Source: Mycobacterium marseillense
GTDB lineage: Bacteria; Actinomycetota; Actinomycetes; Mycobacteriales; Mycobacteriaceae
NCBI RefSeq assembly: GCF_010731675.1
Contig: NZ_AP022584.1
Location: 1,054,001 to 1,118,000 of the forward strand
DNA length: 64,000 bases
Reading direction: 5' to 3'
In this document: one piece after another, positions 26,609 through 34,998 of the stretch
Layout: each line of letters starts with the position of its first letter
Position numbering within the stretch: position 1 is the stretch's first letter
Program-made: the position numbers and the translations under genes
Notes under the pieces: generated by a model
Seen by the model: the letters and a program-made list of their open reading frames with translations, nothing else
Database searches by the model: none
What the model was told of the DNA's origin: nothing

Positions 26609-27967
26609 ATGGCTATGAACGCTAGGAACGTGCCGTGGGCGGTTCGCACCGCCGACCGGATCCCCAAACAGCGCTACTACGACCCGGAGTTCTACGCGCT
26701 GGAAGCCGAGATGTTGTGGCCCCGGATGTGGCAGATGGCCTGCCGGCTCGAGGAGATCCCCAAGCCCGGCGACTTCGTCGAGTACGAAATCCTCGACCAG
26801 TCCGTCATCGTGGTACGGGTGGACGGCCAGACGGTGCGCGCGTATCACAACGCCTGCCGGCATCGCGGCGTGAAGCTGGTGGAGGGCAACGGAAATCGGC
26901 GCACCTTCGTGTGCCCCTTCCACGGCTGGTGCTGGGGCCTCGACGGCCACAACACGTTCGTGCTGCGGCCCGAAGCGTTCGCCGACGAAAACCTGGCCGC
27001 CGACGACCTTCGACTCGTGGCGGTGCGTTGCGAACTCTGGGGTGGTTGCGCGTGGATCAACCTCGACGACGGCGCGCCGGCGTTGCGTGACTGGATGGAG
27101 CCGTTCGCTTCGGTGTACGACGCCTGGCAGGTCGAGTCGCTGCGCGTCGAGTGGTGGCAATCGTGCCGGCTGCCGGTGAATTGGAAGCTGGCCGCCGCGG
27201 CGTTCATGGAGGGCTATCACGTTCCGCAGACCCACCCGCAGCTGCTGCCGTCCGCGCAGACCGAGAAAGGCACCGCGGCGACCCACCCCGTCGTCGCGAG
27301 CAGCCTGTATTTCATGCGCACCCTCGGTGCGGGCATGGGCGGCATGACCCACGAAAACGACATCCGCATCGCCGAGGGCCTGCAGAACATCGACCTGCCG
27401 TCCGACCCGGCCGCGGCCATCGCCGCGTGGCGCAGCGCCCTCAACGACGCCGTCGTCGACTGGCATCGCGCCCGCGGCAGCGGCATGCCCGACCTCAACG
27501 AGCTGGTGCGCCGCGGCATCACCGACGCCATCGGGTTCGCCTTCCCGCACTACTTCATCCTGCCGACCTACAGCAGCGCGTCCTCGTACCGGATCCGGCC
27601 GCTGGGACCCGAGGACACCCTGTTCGAGATCTGGTCGCTCACCCGGCTTCCCAACGACGCGTCGACCGGCAAACCGACGCCACCCGTGCCGATGGCCCCC
27701 GACGACCCGCGCTGGCCGCCGATTCCCGCCCAGGATTTCTCCAACCTTCCGCGGCAACAAAAGGGGCTGCATTCCAAGGGATTTGACTTCATGCGGCTGT
27801 CCAACCAGATCGAGGGATTGATCTCCAACTTCGAGCGCCTCGTCGACGGCTTCCTGGCCGGCCTGACCTACGACGAGCTGGTGCCCGCGATCCAGAAGAC
27901 CAACACCACCATCGATGTGCCGATCGTCGATCTCGGCTTCACGACGAACTCCGTGGAGGCGCGGTGA
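26609..27967 (+). CDS. Rieske non-haem iron oxygenase, large subunit
   Basis: This 452-residue ring-hydroxylating oxygenase component has a Rieske [2Fe-2S] site at CRHRG (about residue 84) and CPFHGWCWG (about 104). The mononuclear iron site follows in NWKLAAAAFMEGYHVPQTHP, with two His, and a distal Asp expected near residues 310-330. No small (beta) subunit or reductase gene is adjacent, so it probably forms an alpha3 enzyme fed by a shared ferredoxin/reductase. It lies between an acyl-CoA ligase and a KstD-like flavoprotein and overlaps the latter by four bases (GTGA). Hydroxylation or demethylation of a cyclic acid, or of its CoA ester, is the likely role. Confidence 0.92.
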   Translation: MAMNARNVPWAVRTADRIPKQRYYDPEFYALEAEMLWPRMWQMACRLEEIPKPGDFVEYEILDQSVIVVRVDGQTVRAYHNACRHRGVKLVEGNGNRRTFVCPFHGWCWGLDGHNTFVLRPEAFADENLAADDLRLVAVRCELWGGCAWINLDDGAPALRDWMEPFASVYDAWQVESLRVEWWQSCRLPVNWKLAAAAFMEGYHVPQTHPQLLPSAQTEKGTAATHPVVASSLYFMRTLGAGMGGMTHENDIRIAEGLQNIDLPSDPAAAIAAWRSALNDAVVDWHRARGSGMPDLNELVRRGITDAIGFAFPHYFILPTYSSASSYRIRPLGPEDTLFEIWSLTRLPNDASTGKPTPPVPMAPDDPRWPPIPAQDFSNLPRQQKGLHSKGFDFMRLSNQIEGLISNFERLVDGFLAGLTYDELVPAIQKTNTTIDVPIVDLGFTTNSVEAR

Positions 27968-29640
27968 GCCCGCAGTGGGACCGCTCCGTGGACCTGCTCA
28001 TCGCGGGCAGCGGTGGCGGCGGCATGGTCGCCGGGCTGGCCGCCCTGGACTGCGGGCTCGAACCCCTCATCGTCGAAAAGCAGTCACTGGTCGGCGGTTC
28101 GACGGGCCTGTCCGGTGGCATCGTCTGGCTGCCGAACAACCCGCTGATGCGGGCCGATGGCATCGCCGACTCGCACGAGGACGGTTTGGCCTACCTGGCC
28201 GACGTCGTCGGCGACGTCGGTGCGCCGTCCTCACCCGAGCGGCGCGAAGCGTTCCTCAGGGCGGGCCACGAGATGATCAACTTCCTCACCCGCAAGGGCG
28301 TGCACCTGATCCGGTGTGCAGGCTGGAGCGACTACTACCCGAACCATAAGGGCGGCAACGCGTCCGGCCGCGCGGTCGAGGGCATCCCGTTTGACGCCGC
28401 ACGGCTGGGCGATTGGCGCGACAAGGTGCAACCACCGCTGGCCAAGAACTACGGATACGTGGTGCTGACCAACGAGTTGCGTTCGGTCCAATATTTCAAC
28501 CGCTCACCGCGGGCGTTCGCGGTGGCAGCCCGGGTGTTCCTGCGCACCGCGGCAGCGCGGGCCATGCGGCGCCACATCCTTACCAACGGCGCCTCGCTGA
28601 TCGCGCAAATGCTCAAGGCGCTGATGGATCTCAGCGACGGGCACCCCCCGTTGTGGACCGGCGCCGCGATGGCGGACCTCGTCGTTGAGGACGGCCGCGT
28701 GGTGGGCGCGCGCATCGTGCGCGACGGCACGCCGTTGAACGTCGAGGCGCGCAAAGGAGTCCTGCTGGCCGCCGGCGGATTCGGCCACAACAAGGAGATG
28801 CGCCGCCGCTACAGCGGTGACCAGCCCAACGAAGGGCAGTGGTCGATCGCCAACGCCGGTGACACCGGCGAGGCGCTCGAGGCGGCGATGCGCCTGGGCG
28901 CCAAGACCGATCTGCTCGACGAGGCGTGGTGGCTGCCTTCGGTTTTCATTGCCAACGGGGGGGCCGTCGCCGCCTCGCTCGGGTCGGGCCGCCAGCGGCC
29001 CGGCGCCATCTACGTCGACCCGAGCGGCCGGAGGTTCTGCAACGAGTCGAACTCCTACGTCGAGGTCGGCAAGGCGATGTACGCCAACAAGGCCGTGCCC
29101 TGCTGGATGATCTTCGACGAGGGATACGTCCGTCGATACGTCACCAGCGCCAACCCGCTCAAGCGAAACCAGCCATTGCCGCCCGAGCTGATCGAGTCCG
29201 GCGCCGTCCGGCGAGCCCCGACCATCGCGGAGCTCGCCGGCGAAATCGGCCTTCCCGCCGACGAATTGGCCCGCACCATCGCGCGGTTCAACCGGCACGC
29301 GGCCAAGGGGCTGGACCCGGACTTCGGTCGCGGCCAATCGGCCTACAACGACTGCCTCGGCGATCCGGGGTATCGGCCGAACGCCGCGATCGGGCCGCTC
29401 GACACCGCGCCGTACTACGCGACCCGGGTGCTCCCGTCCGACGTCGGGACGTGCGGCGGTGTGCTTACCAACGAGCACGCGCAGGTCCTCGACCAACAGG
29501 ATCAAGTGATCGAGGGCTTGTACGCCACCGGCAACACCACGGCGACGGTGATGGGGCGGACGTATCCGGGCGCCGGGGCGAGCATCGCCAGCTCGATGGT
29601 GTTCGGTTACGTCGCCGCGCGCCACGCCGCCGGCAGATAA
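27964..29640 (+). CDS. FAD-dependent dehydrogenase, 3-ketosteroid delta1-dehydrogenase-like
   Basis: This 558-residue flavoprotein of the succinate dehydrogenase/fumarate reductase superfamily has an FAD dinucleotide fold at the N terminus (DLLIAGSGGGGMVAGLAAL, then GGSTGLSGGIVWLPNNPLM). The C-terminal flavin loop, GRTYPGAGASIASSMVFGY, is characteristic of KstD-type dehydrogenases, which desaturate a cyclic ketone ring. Catalytic Tyr residues of KstD cannot be placed with certainty. The GTG start overlaps the Rieske gene stop. A desaturation of a cyclohexanone-like intermediate fits the pathway, but a steroid substrate is not shown. Confidence 0.88.
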   Translation: MSPQWDRSVDLLIAGSGGGGMVAGLAALDCGLEPLIVEKQSLVGGSTGLSGGIVWLPNNPLMRADGIADSHEDGLAYLADVVGDVGAPSSPERREAFLRAGHEMINFLTRKGVHLIRCAGWSDYYPNHKGGNASGRAVEGIPFDAARLGDWRDKVQPPLAKNYGYVVLTNELRSVQYFNRSPRAFAVAARVFLRTAAARAMRRHILTNGASLIAQMLKALMDLSDGHPPLWTGAAMADLVVEDGRVVGARIVRDGTPLNVEARKGVLLAAGGFGHNKEMRRRYSGDQPNEGQWSIANAGDTGEALEAAMRLGAKTDLLDEAWWLPSVFIANGGAVAASLGSGRQRPGAIYVDPSGRRFCNESNSYVEVGKAMYANKAVPCWMIFDEGYVRRYVTSANPLKRNQPLPPELIESGAVRRAPTIAELAGEIGLPADELARTIARFNRHAAKGLDPDFGRGQSAYNDCLGDPGYRPNAAIGPLDTAPYYATRVLPSDVGTCGGVLTNEHAQVLDQQDQVIEGLYATGNTTATVMGRTYPGAGASIASSMVFGYVAARHAAGR

Positions 29641-29647
29641 CGGCGAG

Positions 29648-30484
29648 CTAGGAACTTTCGTCGCGGTCGAGGAATTCGCGCGGCTTGAGGCCTGACTCCA
29701 TGAGCTGCGCCCGCCTCGCCTGCACGTCGGACGCGGCGCCAACCATGTTCGTCAGGATGTGACTGACCTGCAGGTGCACCCGCATCCCCATCAATTCCCA
29801 TGCGCGCTTCACGTTGTTCTTGACCGCCATCAGTGTGGTCAACGGGATTTGGGCGATCTTGCGCGCCATCTCTTCGACGGTGTCCTCGAGCTGATCGCGC
29901 GGCACCACCCGGTTGAGCAGCCCCCAGTCCAGGGCCTGCTGCGCGGACAGGGTCGGCGCCAGCAACAGCCAATCCATGGTGCGGTGCCAGTTCATCAGCA
30001 GCCACGGCTCGATCATGGTGTGCCCGCCGGGCTCGCCGAGGCTTTGGGCAAGGGGCATCTGGAAATACGCGTCCTCGGAGGCGACGCAGAAGTCGGTCAG
30101 CAACCCCAGATAGATTCCCCCGCCCATGCAATAGCCGTGGATTTGCGAGATGGTCGGCTTGGGAAATTCCCACAGGTACAACGTCGGCCACAGGAACAGG
30201 TCGGCGGTCCCCTTGTAGAGGTCCTCGAACGTCTCCCCGAAATCCGGATACGGGTTTTCGTCGGGACCCCAACGGGCCACGTGCCCCCCGCAGAATCCCT
30301 TGCCGTTGGCTTTGAGGATGACGACCTTGATGTCCTTGTCGCGGTCGGCCTCGTGCAGGCAGTCGTCGACCTCGGTGACCAGGACCGCGTCTTTGGTGTT
30401 GGCCCTGTCGACCCGGTTCAGGATGATCCGCGCAATCGGCGGTTCGCGTTCGTAGATGACCGCGTCGAGCTCGCGCCGCTCCAT
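29648..30484 (-). CDS. Crotonase-fold protein, paralogue of the gene at 24185
   Basis: This 278-residue crotonase-fold protein lies convergent with the KstD-like gene. It contains VVILKANGKGFCGGHVARWG, QIHGYCMGGGIYLGLLTD and MAVKNNVKRAWELMGMRVH. After GGG the expected catalytic Glu is Tyr (GGGIYLG), so it is not a normal enoyl-CoA hydratase. It shares long blocks with the product of 24185-25057, so the two arose by duplication and now flank the catabolic run on opposite strands. ATG 30484 (MERRELDAVIYERE) is chosen; the longer frame to 30649 has no family similarity. Confidence 0.85.
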   Translation of the reverse strand: MERRELDAVIYEREPPIARIILNRVDRANTKDAVLVTEVDDCLHEADRDKDIKVVILKANGKGFCGGHVARWGPDENPYPDFGETFEDLYKGTADLFLWPTLYLWEFPKPTISQIHGYCMGGGIYLGLLTDFCVASEDAYFQMPLAQSLGEPGGHTMIEPWLLMNWHRTMDWLLLAPTLSAQQALDWGLLNRVVPRDQLEDTVEEMARKIAQIPLTTLMAVKNNVKRAWELMGMRVHLQVSHILTNMVGAASDVQARRAQLMESGLKPREFLDRDESS

Positions 30485-30596
30485 GGTCGGACCATACCCT
30501 TTTGCACCCCGCCCACCGCCGATTTGACGGTTGCGCGATCGCGACGCGAGGAGTGAGCTGTAGTGGGGGTGCGCAGCGACGACGGATAGGGCTGAA

Positions 30597-30842
30597 ATGG
30601 CGACTCCTCTCGACCGCGTGCAGCAGCTGGACCTGGTGGCCCGGCTCAAATCCGCCTACCCCGAACTTCCGGACGCTCCCACGCCGGATCTCATCGACCA
30701 CGACCGTTTCGCCGCCTACGTCAAGACCCCGCACGACGTCGGCGGTGAGCCGGACGCCCCGATCGAGTTCGGCGAACAGGAGGCACGCTACGGAACCACC
30801 GTGCAGACCGAGCTGCCGGAACGGTGGCTCGAATCGGCCTAG
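30597..30842 (+). CDS. Small nitrile hydratase/thiocyanate hydrolase beta-type subunit
   Basis: This 81-residue protein opens a three-gene set. Residues 41-70 (YVKTPHDVGGEPDAPIEFGEQEARYGT, in two parts) resemble the HDVGG region of thiocyanate hydrolase and nitrile hydratase beta chains; the rest of a full beta chain is missing. Split beta chains are known in thiocyanate hydrolase and in the three-subunit toyocamycin nitrile hydratase. It lies 32 bases upstream of the metal-binding subunit and 112 bases from the divergent crotonase gene. A GATAGGGC sequence precedes the ATG. Confidence 0.75.
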   Translation: MATPLDRVQQLDLVARLKSAYPELPDAPTPDLIDHDRFAAYVKTPHDVGGEPDAPIEFGEQEARYGTTVQTELPERWLESA

Positions 30843-30874
30843 CGACGGGCGCTGAGTTCGGAAAGGACGACGGC

Positions 30875-31585
30875 ATGAGCGCTGACGAACACGATCATGA
30901 CCACGAGCGCACCGCTGCGCCGATGGTGGATGAAATCACCGACTTCGAAGTCCTCGAGATCGCGCTGCGCGAATTGTGCATCGAGAAGGGACTTTTCACC
31001 GCGGAGGATCATCGTCGCTTCACCGAGTTCGCCGAACAGATCGGCCCCACGCCCGCGGCGCACCTGGTGGCGCGGTCCTGGCTCGATCCCGGCTATAAGG
31101 AGCTGGTGCGCTCGGATCCGCTCGCCGCCAGCAAGCAGGTGGGCGTCGACTGGCTGGAACCGACCGGCTTTGGGACGCCCAGCGACTTCACGGCCCTGCA
31201 CGTGCTCGAAGACACCCCGACGCTGCACCACGTGATCGTCTGCACGTTGTGTTCGTGCTATCCGCGGCCAATCCTGGGCAACTCCCCCGAGTGGTATCGG
31301 ACTCCCAACTATCGCCGCCGCATCGTGCGCTGGCCCCGCCAGGTGCTCGCGGAGTTCGGCCTGATCCTCCCGGAGGACGTCGAGATCCGGGTGGAAGACT
31401 CCAACCAGAAGCACCGGTTCATGGTGATGCCGGTCCGTCCCGACGCAACGCAGGGCTGGACCGAAGATCAACTCGCCGAAATCGTCACGCGCGACTGCCT
31501 GATCGGTGTCGCGCTGCCCAAGCCGGGTGTGACCACCAACGCCGTCACCCAGACCCGCCCCGCCGTCCATCCCGTCGAGCAATGA
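30875..31585 (+). CDS. Cobalt-type nitrile hydratase alpha / thiocyanate hydrolase gamma subunit
   Basis: This 236-residue catalytic subunit carries the metal claw VCTLCSCYPRP at about residue 120; Thr in the CTLC motif marks the cobalt type. In this family two of the three cysteines are oxidised to sulfinic and sulfenic acids and bind Co(III). The protein would hydrate a nitrile to an amide, or hydrolyse thiocyanate to carbonyl sulfide, together with the two small flanking subunits. The start at 30875 follows GGAAAGGACG. The N terminus is His/Asp-rich (EHDHDHERT), as in some thiocyanate hydrolase gamma chains. No cobalt-insertion activator gene is adjacent. Confidence 0.88.
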   Translation: MSADEHDHDHERTAAPMVDEITDFEVLEIALRELCIEKGLFTAEDHRRFTEFAEQIGPTPAAHLVARSWLDPGYKELVRSDPLAASKQVGVDWLEPTGFGTPSDFTALHVLEDTPTLHHVIVCTLCSCYPRPILGNSPEWYRTPNYRRRIVRWPRQVLAEFGLILPEDVEIRVEDSNQKHRFMVMPVRPDATQGWTEDQLAEIVTRDCLIGVALPKPGVTTNAVTQTRPAVHPVEQ

Positions 31586-31592
31586 GACACCG

Positions 31593-31964
31593 ATGAGCAC
31601 CGCGCACACCCCACACCCGATAGAGGGCTGCACAGTCGTGCCGCTGACGAAAATCGTTGAACGCAACCAGGTCTGGGGTCTCATGGCGGCGAGGTACGGG
31701 GTCGACAACCCGGTACCGCCCTGGCAAACGAGTCTCGACGGCATGTGTGATGCGATCGACCAAAGCTCCTGTGGCGACGAGGTTCTCGGTTTTGCCGAAC
31801 GGCGTGACGACGAGGACGCGCTATCGGCGACCGTCTACTCCGGGCTGCCCTACCCGGAGAACCGGCTGGTCGCGTTGGCCCACTCGCTGGTGGCGCGCGG
31901 CGTCATCGACGAATCCGAACTCGAGGAAAAGCTGGCCGCGGTGCGGGCCAGGCTGGAATCCTGA
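31593..31964 (+). CDS. Nitrile hydratase/thiocyanate hydrolase small subunit (beta N-terminal type)
   Basis: This 123-residue third member of the set has a helical C terminus, YPENRLVALAHSLVARGVID followed by ESELEEKLAAVRAR, which matches the segment of nitrile hydratase beta chains where the helix ends in a GxIxxxEL turn. The middle (WQTSLDGMCDAI) is also typical. Together with the 81-residue protein it would make up one split beta chain. The gene begins seven bases after the gamma-type stop, so the three subunits should be made together. Its precise place in the complex is inferred. Confidence 0.75.
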   Translation: MSTAHTPHPIEGCTVVPLTKIVERNQVWGLMAARYGVDNPVPPWQTSLDGMCDAIDQSSCGDEVLGFAERRDDEDALSATVYSGLPYPENRLVALAHSLVARGVIDESELEEKLAAVRARLES

Positions 31965-32280
31965 CAAGCCGCACTGCGGCGGACATCACACCGGAGTTCC
32001 CGGGCGCTTTCTCGTCTTGTGCACCGGGTGCGCTATGCTGACACCAACGTTGGCTTCACTCCCTTGATGTCAACTACGTCGTGGAACGCTTCTTCATCCC
32101 ACTGGTGCCGCCCCGAAATTCGGGTTCAACCACCACGTTCAGATGATCCGTGCACCCGCACTAGCATGTCTCGCGGCGATCGATTTTGCCCTCCGGCAAT
32201 CTCGCCAACTTGTGCCCAGAACCGTGCGCGACAACCACGTTGCCGGTCCGGCATGACCGATGCCTGAAAGGCACCGAAAA
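31965..32280. other. 316-bp leader region before the DEAD-box helicase
   Basis: No protein-like frame is present. A TATGCT hexamer near 32032 could be a -10, which would leave a leader of over 200 bases, as often seen for cold-induced helicase genes, but its -35 is poor. At 32261-32273 a small hairpin, TGCCT-GAA-AGGCA, holds the AAAGG that would serve as ribosome site for the GTG at 32281. This suggests, without proving it, translation control by RNA structure. Confidence 0.35.
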
Positions 32281-33657
32281 GTGACTACCGACAAAACCTT
32301 TGCCGACCTCGGCGTGCGCAGATCAATCGTTGATGCGCTCGCGAAGCGCGGCATAACCGATCCATTCCCCATTCAGGTTGCGACCCTGCCCGATACGCTG
32401 GCCGGCCGCGATGTACTCGGCCGCGGGAAAACGGGCAGCGGGAAGACCCTTGCGTTTTCGATTCCGCTGGTCAGCCGACTCTCCGAACGCAGCGGCCGCC
32501 GCTCGCGGCCATCGGGTTTGGTGCTCGCGCCCACCCGTGAGTTGGCGAGCCAGATCACCGCGACGCTCGAGCCGTTGGCAGCCGCCTGCGGTCTGCGCGT
32601 CACCACGATCTTCGGCGGCGTTTCACAACACCGTCAGGTGGCCGCACTCAAATCCGGCGTCGACATTGTGGTGGCTTGCCCCGGTCGGCTCGAGGACCTG
32701 ATGAAGCAGCGCTTGATCAGTCTCGAGGCGATCGAGATCACCGTGATCGACGAAGCCGATCACATGGCGGATCTCGGCTTCCTGCCCGGCGTCACCCGGA
32801 TCCTGGCGGCCACTCCGAATGGCGGCCAGCGGCTGATGTTTTCGGCGACCCTGGACAACGGCGTCGACAAGCTCGTCAACCGATTTCTCCGCGACGAGGT
32901 GCTGCACTCGGTCGACGGGGCCGACTCACCCGTGGCTCAAATGACCCATCACGTATTCCACGTCGCCAATGCGGACGCCAAGAAGGAGCTCGTGCACCGG
33001 CTGGCGTCCGGCACCGGGCGTCGAATTCTGTTCATGCGCACCAAGCATCAAGCGCGCAAACTCGCCAAACAGCTCACCGAATCGGGAGTTCCGTCGGTCG
33101 ACTTGCACGGCAACTTGTCTCAGCCCGCCCGCGAGCGCAACCTGGCGATGTTCGCCTCGGGCGGCGCACGGGTGCTGGTGGCGACCGATATCGCCGCGCG
33201 GGGCGTGCACGTCGACGAGGTCGAGCTTGTCGTGCACATCGACCCGCCGGCCGAGCACAAGTCCTATTTGCATCGCTCCGGGCGCACCGCGCGGGCCGGA
33301 AGCGCCGGTGACGTCGTCACCGTGGTTCTGCCTGAGCAGCGCCGAGACACCCAGGCGCTGCTGCGCAAGGCCGGCATCCAGGTCGCTCCGCAGCAGGTGA
33401 CCGCGTCGTCGGATGCGGTGCAGGCGCTCGTGGGTGAGGTCGCGCCCTACCAGGCGCCCGCGCCCGCCAATGTTCTTTCGCGCTCGTCGCGGCAGCATCG
33501 ACCGAACACCGGCGGTCAGCGGCGCCGCAATAACCGCAATACCCGGTCACCCAAGACCAACGCACCCACCGATTCGGCGATATCGCACCGCAGCGCCACA
33601 CCGACGCGGCGGCTGGATCGTCGGCGTTCGAGCCGCGCGCAGGGAAGCACCGGGTAG
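32281..33657 (+). CDS. DEAD-box ATP-dependent RNA helicase (RhlE-like)
   Basis: This protein of about 458 residues unwinds structured RNA in the cytosol. Motifs in order are F/Q-type start (TFADLGVRRSIVDALAKRG), GRGKTGSGKTLAFSIPL (Walker A), PTRELASQI, DEADHMADLGF (Walker B), SATLDNG, VATDIAARGVHVDEV and HRSGRTARAG. The C-terminal 70 residues are basic and low in complexity (RRRNNRNTRSPKTN), as in cold-adapted RhlE helicases that use such tails to hold RNA. I prefer GTG 32281 with GAAAGG upstream to the ATG at 32260, which lies inside the small hairpin. M. tuberculosis Rv3211 is a plausible counterpart. Confidence 0.9.
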   Translation: MTTDKTFADLGVRRSIVDALAKRGITDPFPIQVATLPDTLAGRDVLGRGKTGSGKTLAFSIPLVSRLSERSGRRSRPSGLVLAPTRELASQITATLEPLAAACGLRVTTIFGGVSQHRQVAALKSGVDIVVACPGRLEDLMKQRLISLEAIEITVIDEADHMADLGFLPGVTRILAATPNGGQRLMFSATLDNGVDKLVNRFLRDEVLHSVDGADSPVAQMTHHVFHVANADAKKELVHRLASGTGRRILFMRTKHQARKLAKQLTESGVPSVDLHGNLSQPARERNLAMFASGGARVLVATDIAARGVHVDEVELVVHIDPPAEHKSYLHRSGRTARAGSAGDVVTVVLPEQRRDTQALLRKAGIQVAPQQVTASSDAVQALVGEVAPYQAPAPANVLSRSSRQHRPNTGGQRRRNNRNTRSPKTNAPTDSAISHRSATPTRRLDRRRSSRAQGSTG

Positions 33658-33675
33658 TTCGCTGCCTGGAACGAG

Positions 33676-34221
33676 TCAACCCCGCGCGAGCAGCCAGGCC
33701 TGACCCTCCGCTTCGCCGTCGGCGACGACGTCCAGTTCGGCGAACGCTGCGGTCAGCTCGCCGGGTAACGCGCGGAAAGGCCCCGGGGCCGCCCCCACCT
33801 CGCTGAGCACGGCGATCGCCAGCAGCCCACCGGGCGCCAGGCGTTCGATGATCGCACCATCGAGGCGACGGTCCCGGAATTTGCAGCAGGCGATGACATC
33901 GGCCGGCTTGCCCGCCGGCAGGCCGTCGTCGAAATCGACGACGGCGAAGCGGCAGCGGTCGGCCACCCCGGCGCGCCGGGCCAACTCCCGCGCGTGGGCG
34001 ACAGCCACCGGCGAAATGTCGAGCCCCACCACGTGCAGGCCCCGCGACGCCAACCAGACCGACGCGGTGCCCTGCCCGCAGGCCAAGTCGAGCGCCGTGC
34101 CGGTGGTGGGAAACTCCTGGGCGTAGCGCGCGAAAACACCGGGCGGCCCAACCGAATCCAGCGACGGCGGCGCCATCGCCGCATACCGCTCGTCCCAACG
34201 ACGCCGGTCCGAATCGCCCAT
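33676..34221 (-). CDS. Class I SAM-dependent methyltransferase
   Basis: This protein of about 181 residues has a Rossmann-type SAM site (TALDLACGQGTASVWLASRG, then VVGLDISPVAVAHA), followed by VVDFDDGLPAGKPADVI and LAPGGLLAIAVL. It resembles tellurite-resistance/thiopurine-type small methyltransferases, but the substrate is unknown. ATG 34221 is chosen because a minus-strand TAGAGT hexamer (complement of 34229-34234) ends seven bases before it, which suits a leaderless mRNA; the GTG at 34230 would overlap that element. It is divergent from a TetR gene, and a perfect 12-bp palindrome lies at its -35 region. Confidence 0.82.
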   Translation of the reverse strand: MGDSDRRRWDERYAAMAPPSLDSVGPPGVFARYAQEFPTTGTALDLACGQGTASVWLASRGLHVVGLDISPVAVAHARELARRAGVADRCRFAVVDFDDGLPAGKPADVIACCKFRDRRLDGAIIERLAPGGLLAIAVLSEVGAAPGPFRALPGELTAAFAELDVVADGEAEGQAWLLARG

Positions 34222-34250
34222 ACGCGACACTCTAGGGCCCGGCTTCTTCT

Positions 34251-34262
34251 GGACAGCTGTCC
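34251..34262. promoter_or_regulatory. Perfect palindrome GGACAGCTGTCC
   Basis: This 12-bp perfect palindrome lies 78 bases upstream of the TetR gene and at about the -35 position of the divergent methyltransferase. A near-copy (GGACGGGTGTCC) overlaps the TetR start codon at 34335-34346. With the preceding CT the two sites agree at 12 of 14 positions. Both are likely binding sites of the TetR protein. Confidence 0.55.
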
Positions 34263-34305
34263 GTTATCGCAATCGCCCGGCCCGGTCGAACGCGATGAAT
34301 GCGGG

Positions 34306-34334
34306 TTGTTGGCGGCCGCCCGCCTTCCTAGACT
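34306..34334 (+). promoter_or_regulatory. TetR gene promoter for leaderless transcript
   Basis: TTGTTG (34306-34311) and TAGACT (34329-34334) are spaced by 17 bases, and the -10 ends six bases before GTG 34341. Transcription would begin at the start codon. The second palindrome (34335-34346) covers the transcription start, a classic position for autorepression. Confidence 0.6.
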
Positions 34335-34346
34335 GGACGGGTGTCC
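34335..34346. promoter_or_regulatory. Second operator-like copy GGACGGGTGTCC
   Basis: It matches the perfect palindrome at 34251-34262 in 10 of 12 positions and spans the predicted transcription start and GTG start codon of the TetR gene. Its half-sites GGAC and GTCC are exact. Confidence 0.5.
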
Positions 34347-34955
34347 AAAGAGGCGTCGTTCCCGGCCGTTGCCGCCAGAACTGCCGCCAGCACCGCCGCC
34401 GGTGCGGCCCGCAGGTCGGATCGCCGCCCGGGCCAGACGATTCGCAAGGTCCTCGACGCCGGGCTGGAGGAGCTGCGGGAATCGTCGTACGCGAACCTGA
34501 CGATGCGGGCCGTGGCGACGCGCGCCGGGGTGTCCCCCGCCAGCGCCTACACCTACTTCCCGTCGAAAAGCGCACTGGTCGCGGCGGTGTACCTGCGCTT
34601 CCTGCGCGACCTGCCGCTGCACACCGACGTCAACGAGACGACCAAGACCCGGGTCAGCGCCACCCTGCGGGACATGGCGGTGATGGTCGCCGACGAGCCG
34701 GAGTTGACCGCCGCCTGCGGCGCGGCCCTGATGGCCGACGATCCGGCCGTCACGCCGCTTCGGGAACAGATCGGCGAGGAGGTAGCCCGGCGGATCGGTG
34801 CCGCGTTGGGGCCGGGTTGGCCGCGGGCGGTGAAGGCCACGCTGCAGATGACCTTCTCCGGTGCGCTGATGACGGCCCGGTTCATCAGTTTCGCCGAGAT
34901 CGCCGGACAGCTCGACGAGGCCGTCAACCTCATCCTGGGTGCCTCGGTGGCGTGA
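34341..34955 (+). CDS. TetR family regulator
   Basis: This 204-residue regulator has a disordered Ala-rich start, then a helix-turn-helix: IRKVLDAGLEELRESSYANL, TMRAVATRAGVSPASAYTYF, PSKSALVAAVYLRFL (about residues 35-90). The C-terminal ligand domain is not informative. GTG 34341 fits a leaderless promoter with a 17-base spacer. It is divergent from a methyltransferase and convergent with the amidohydrolase. Two matched palindromes suggest that it controls itself and probably the methyltransferase. Confidence 0.88.
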   Translation: MSKEASFPAVAARTAASTAAGAARRSDRRPGQTIRKVLDAGLEELRESSYANLTMRAVATRAGVSPASAYTYFPSKSALVAAVYLRFLRDLPLHTDVNETTKTRVSATLRDMAVMVADEPELTAACGAALMADDPAVTPLREQIGEEVARRIGAALGPGWPRAVKATLQMTFSGALMTARFISFAEIAGQLDEAVNLILGASVA

Positions 34956-34998
34956 AAGCCTATGCGGCCCAAGCTGGTCCGCACGGTGTGCCGCGTGA

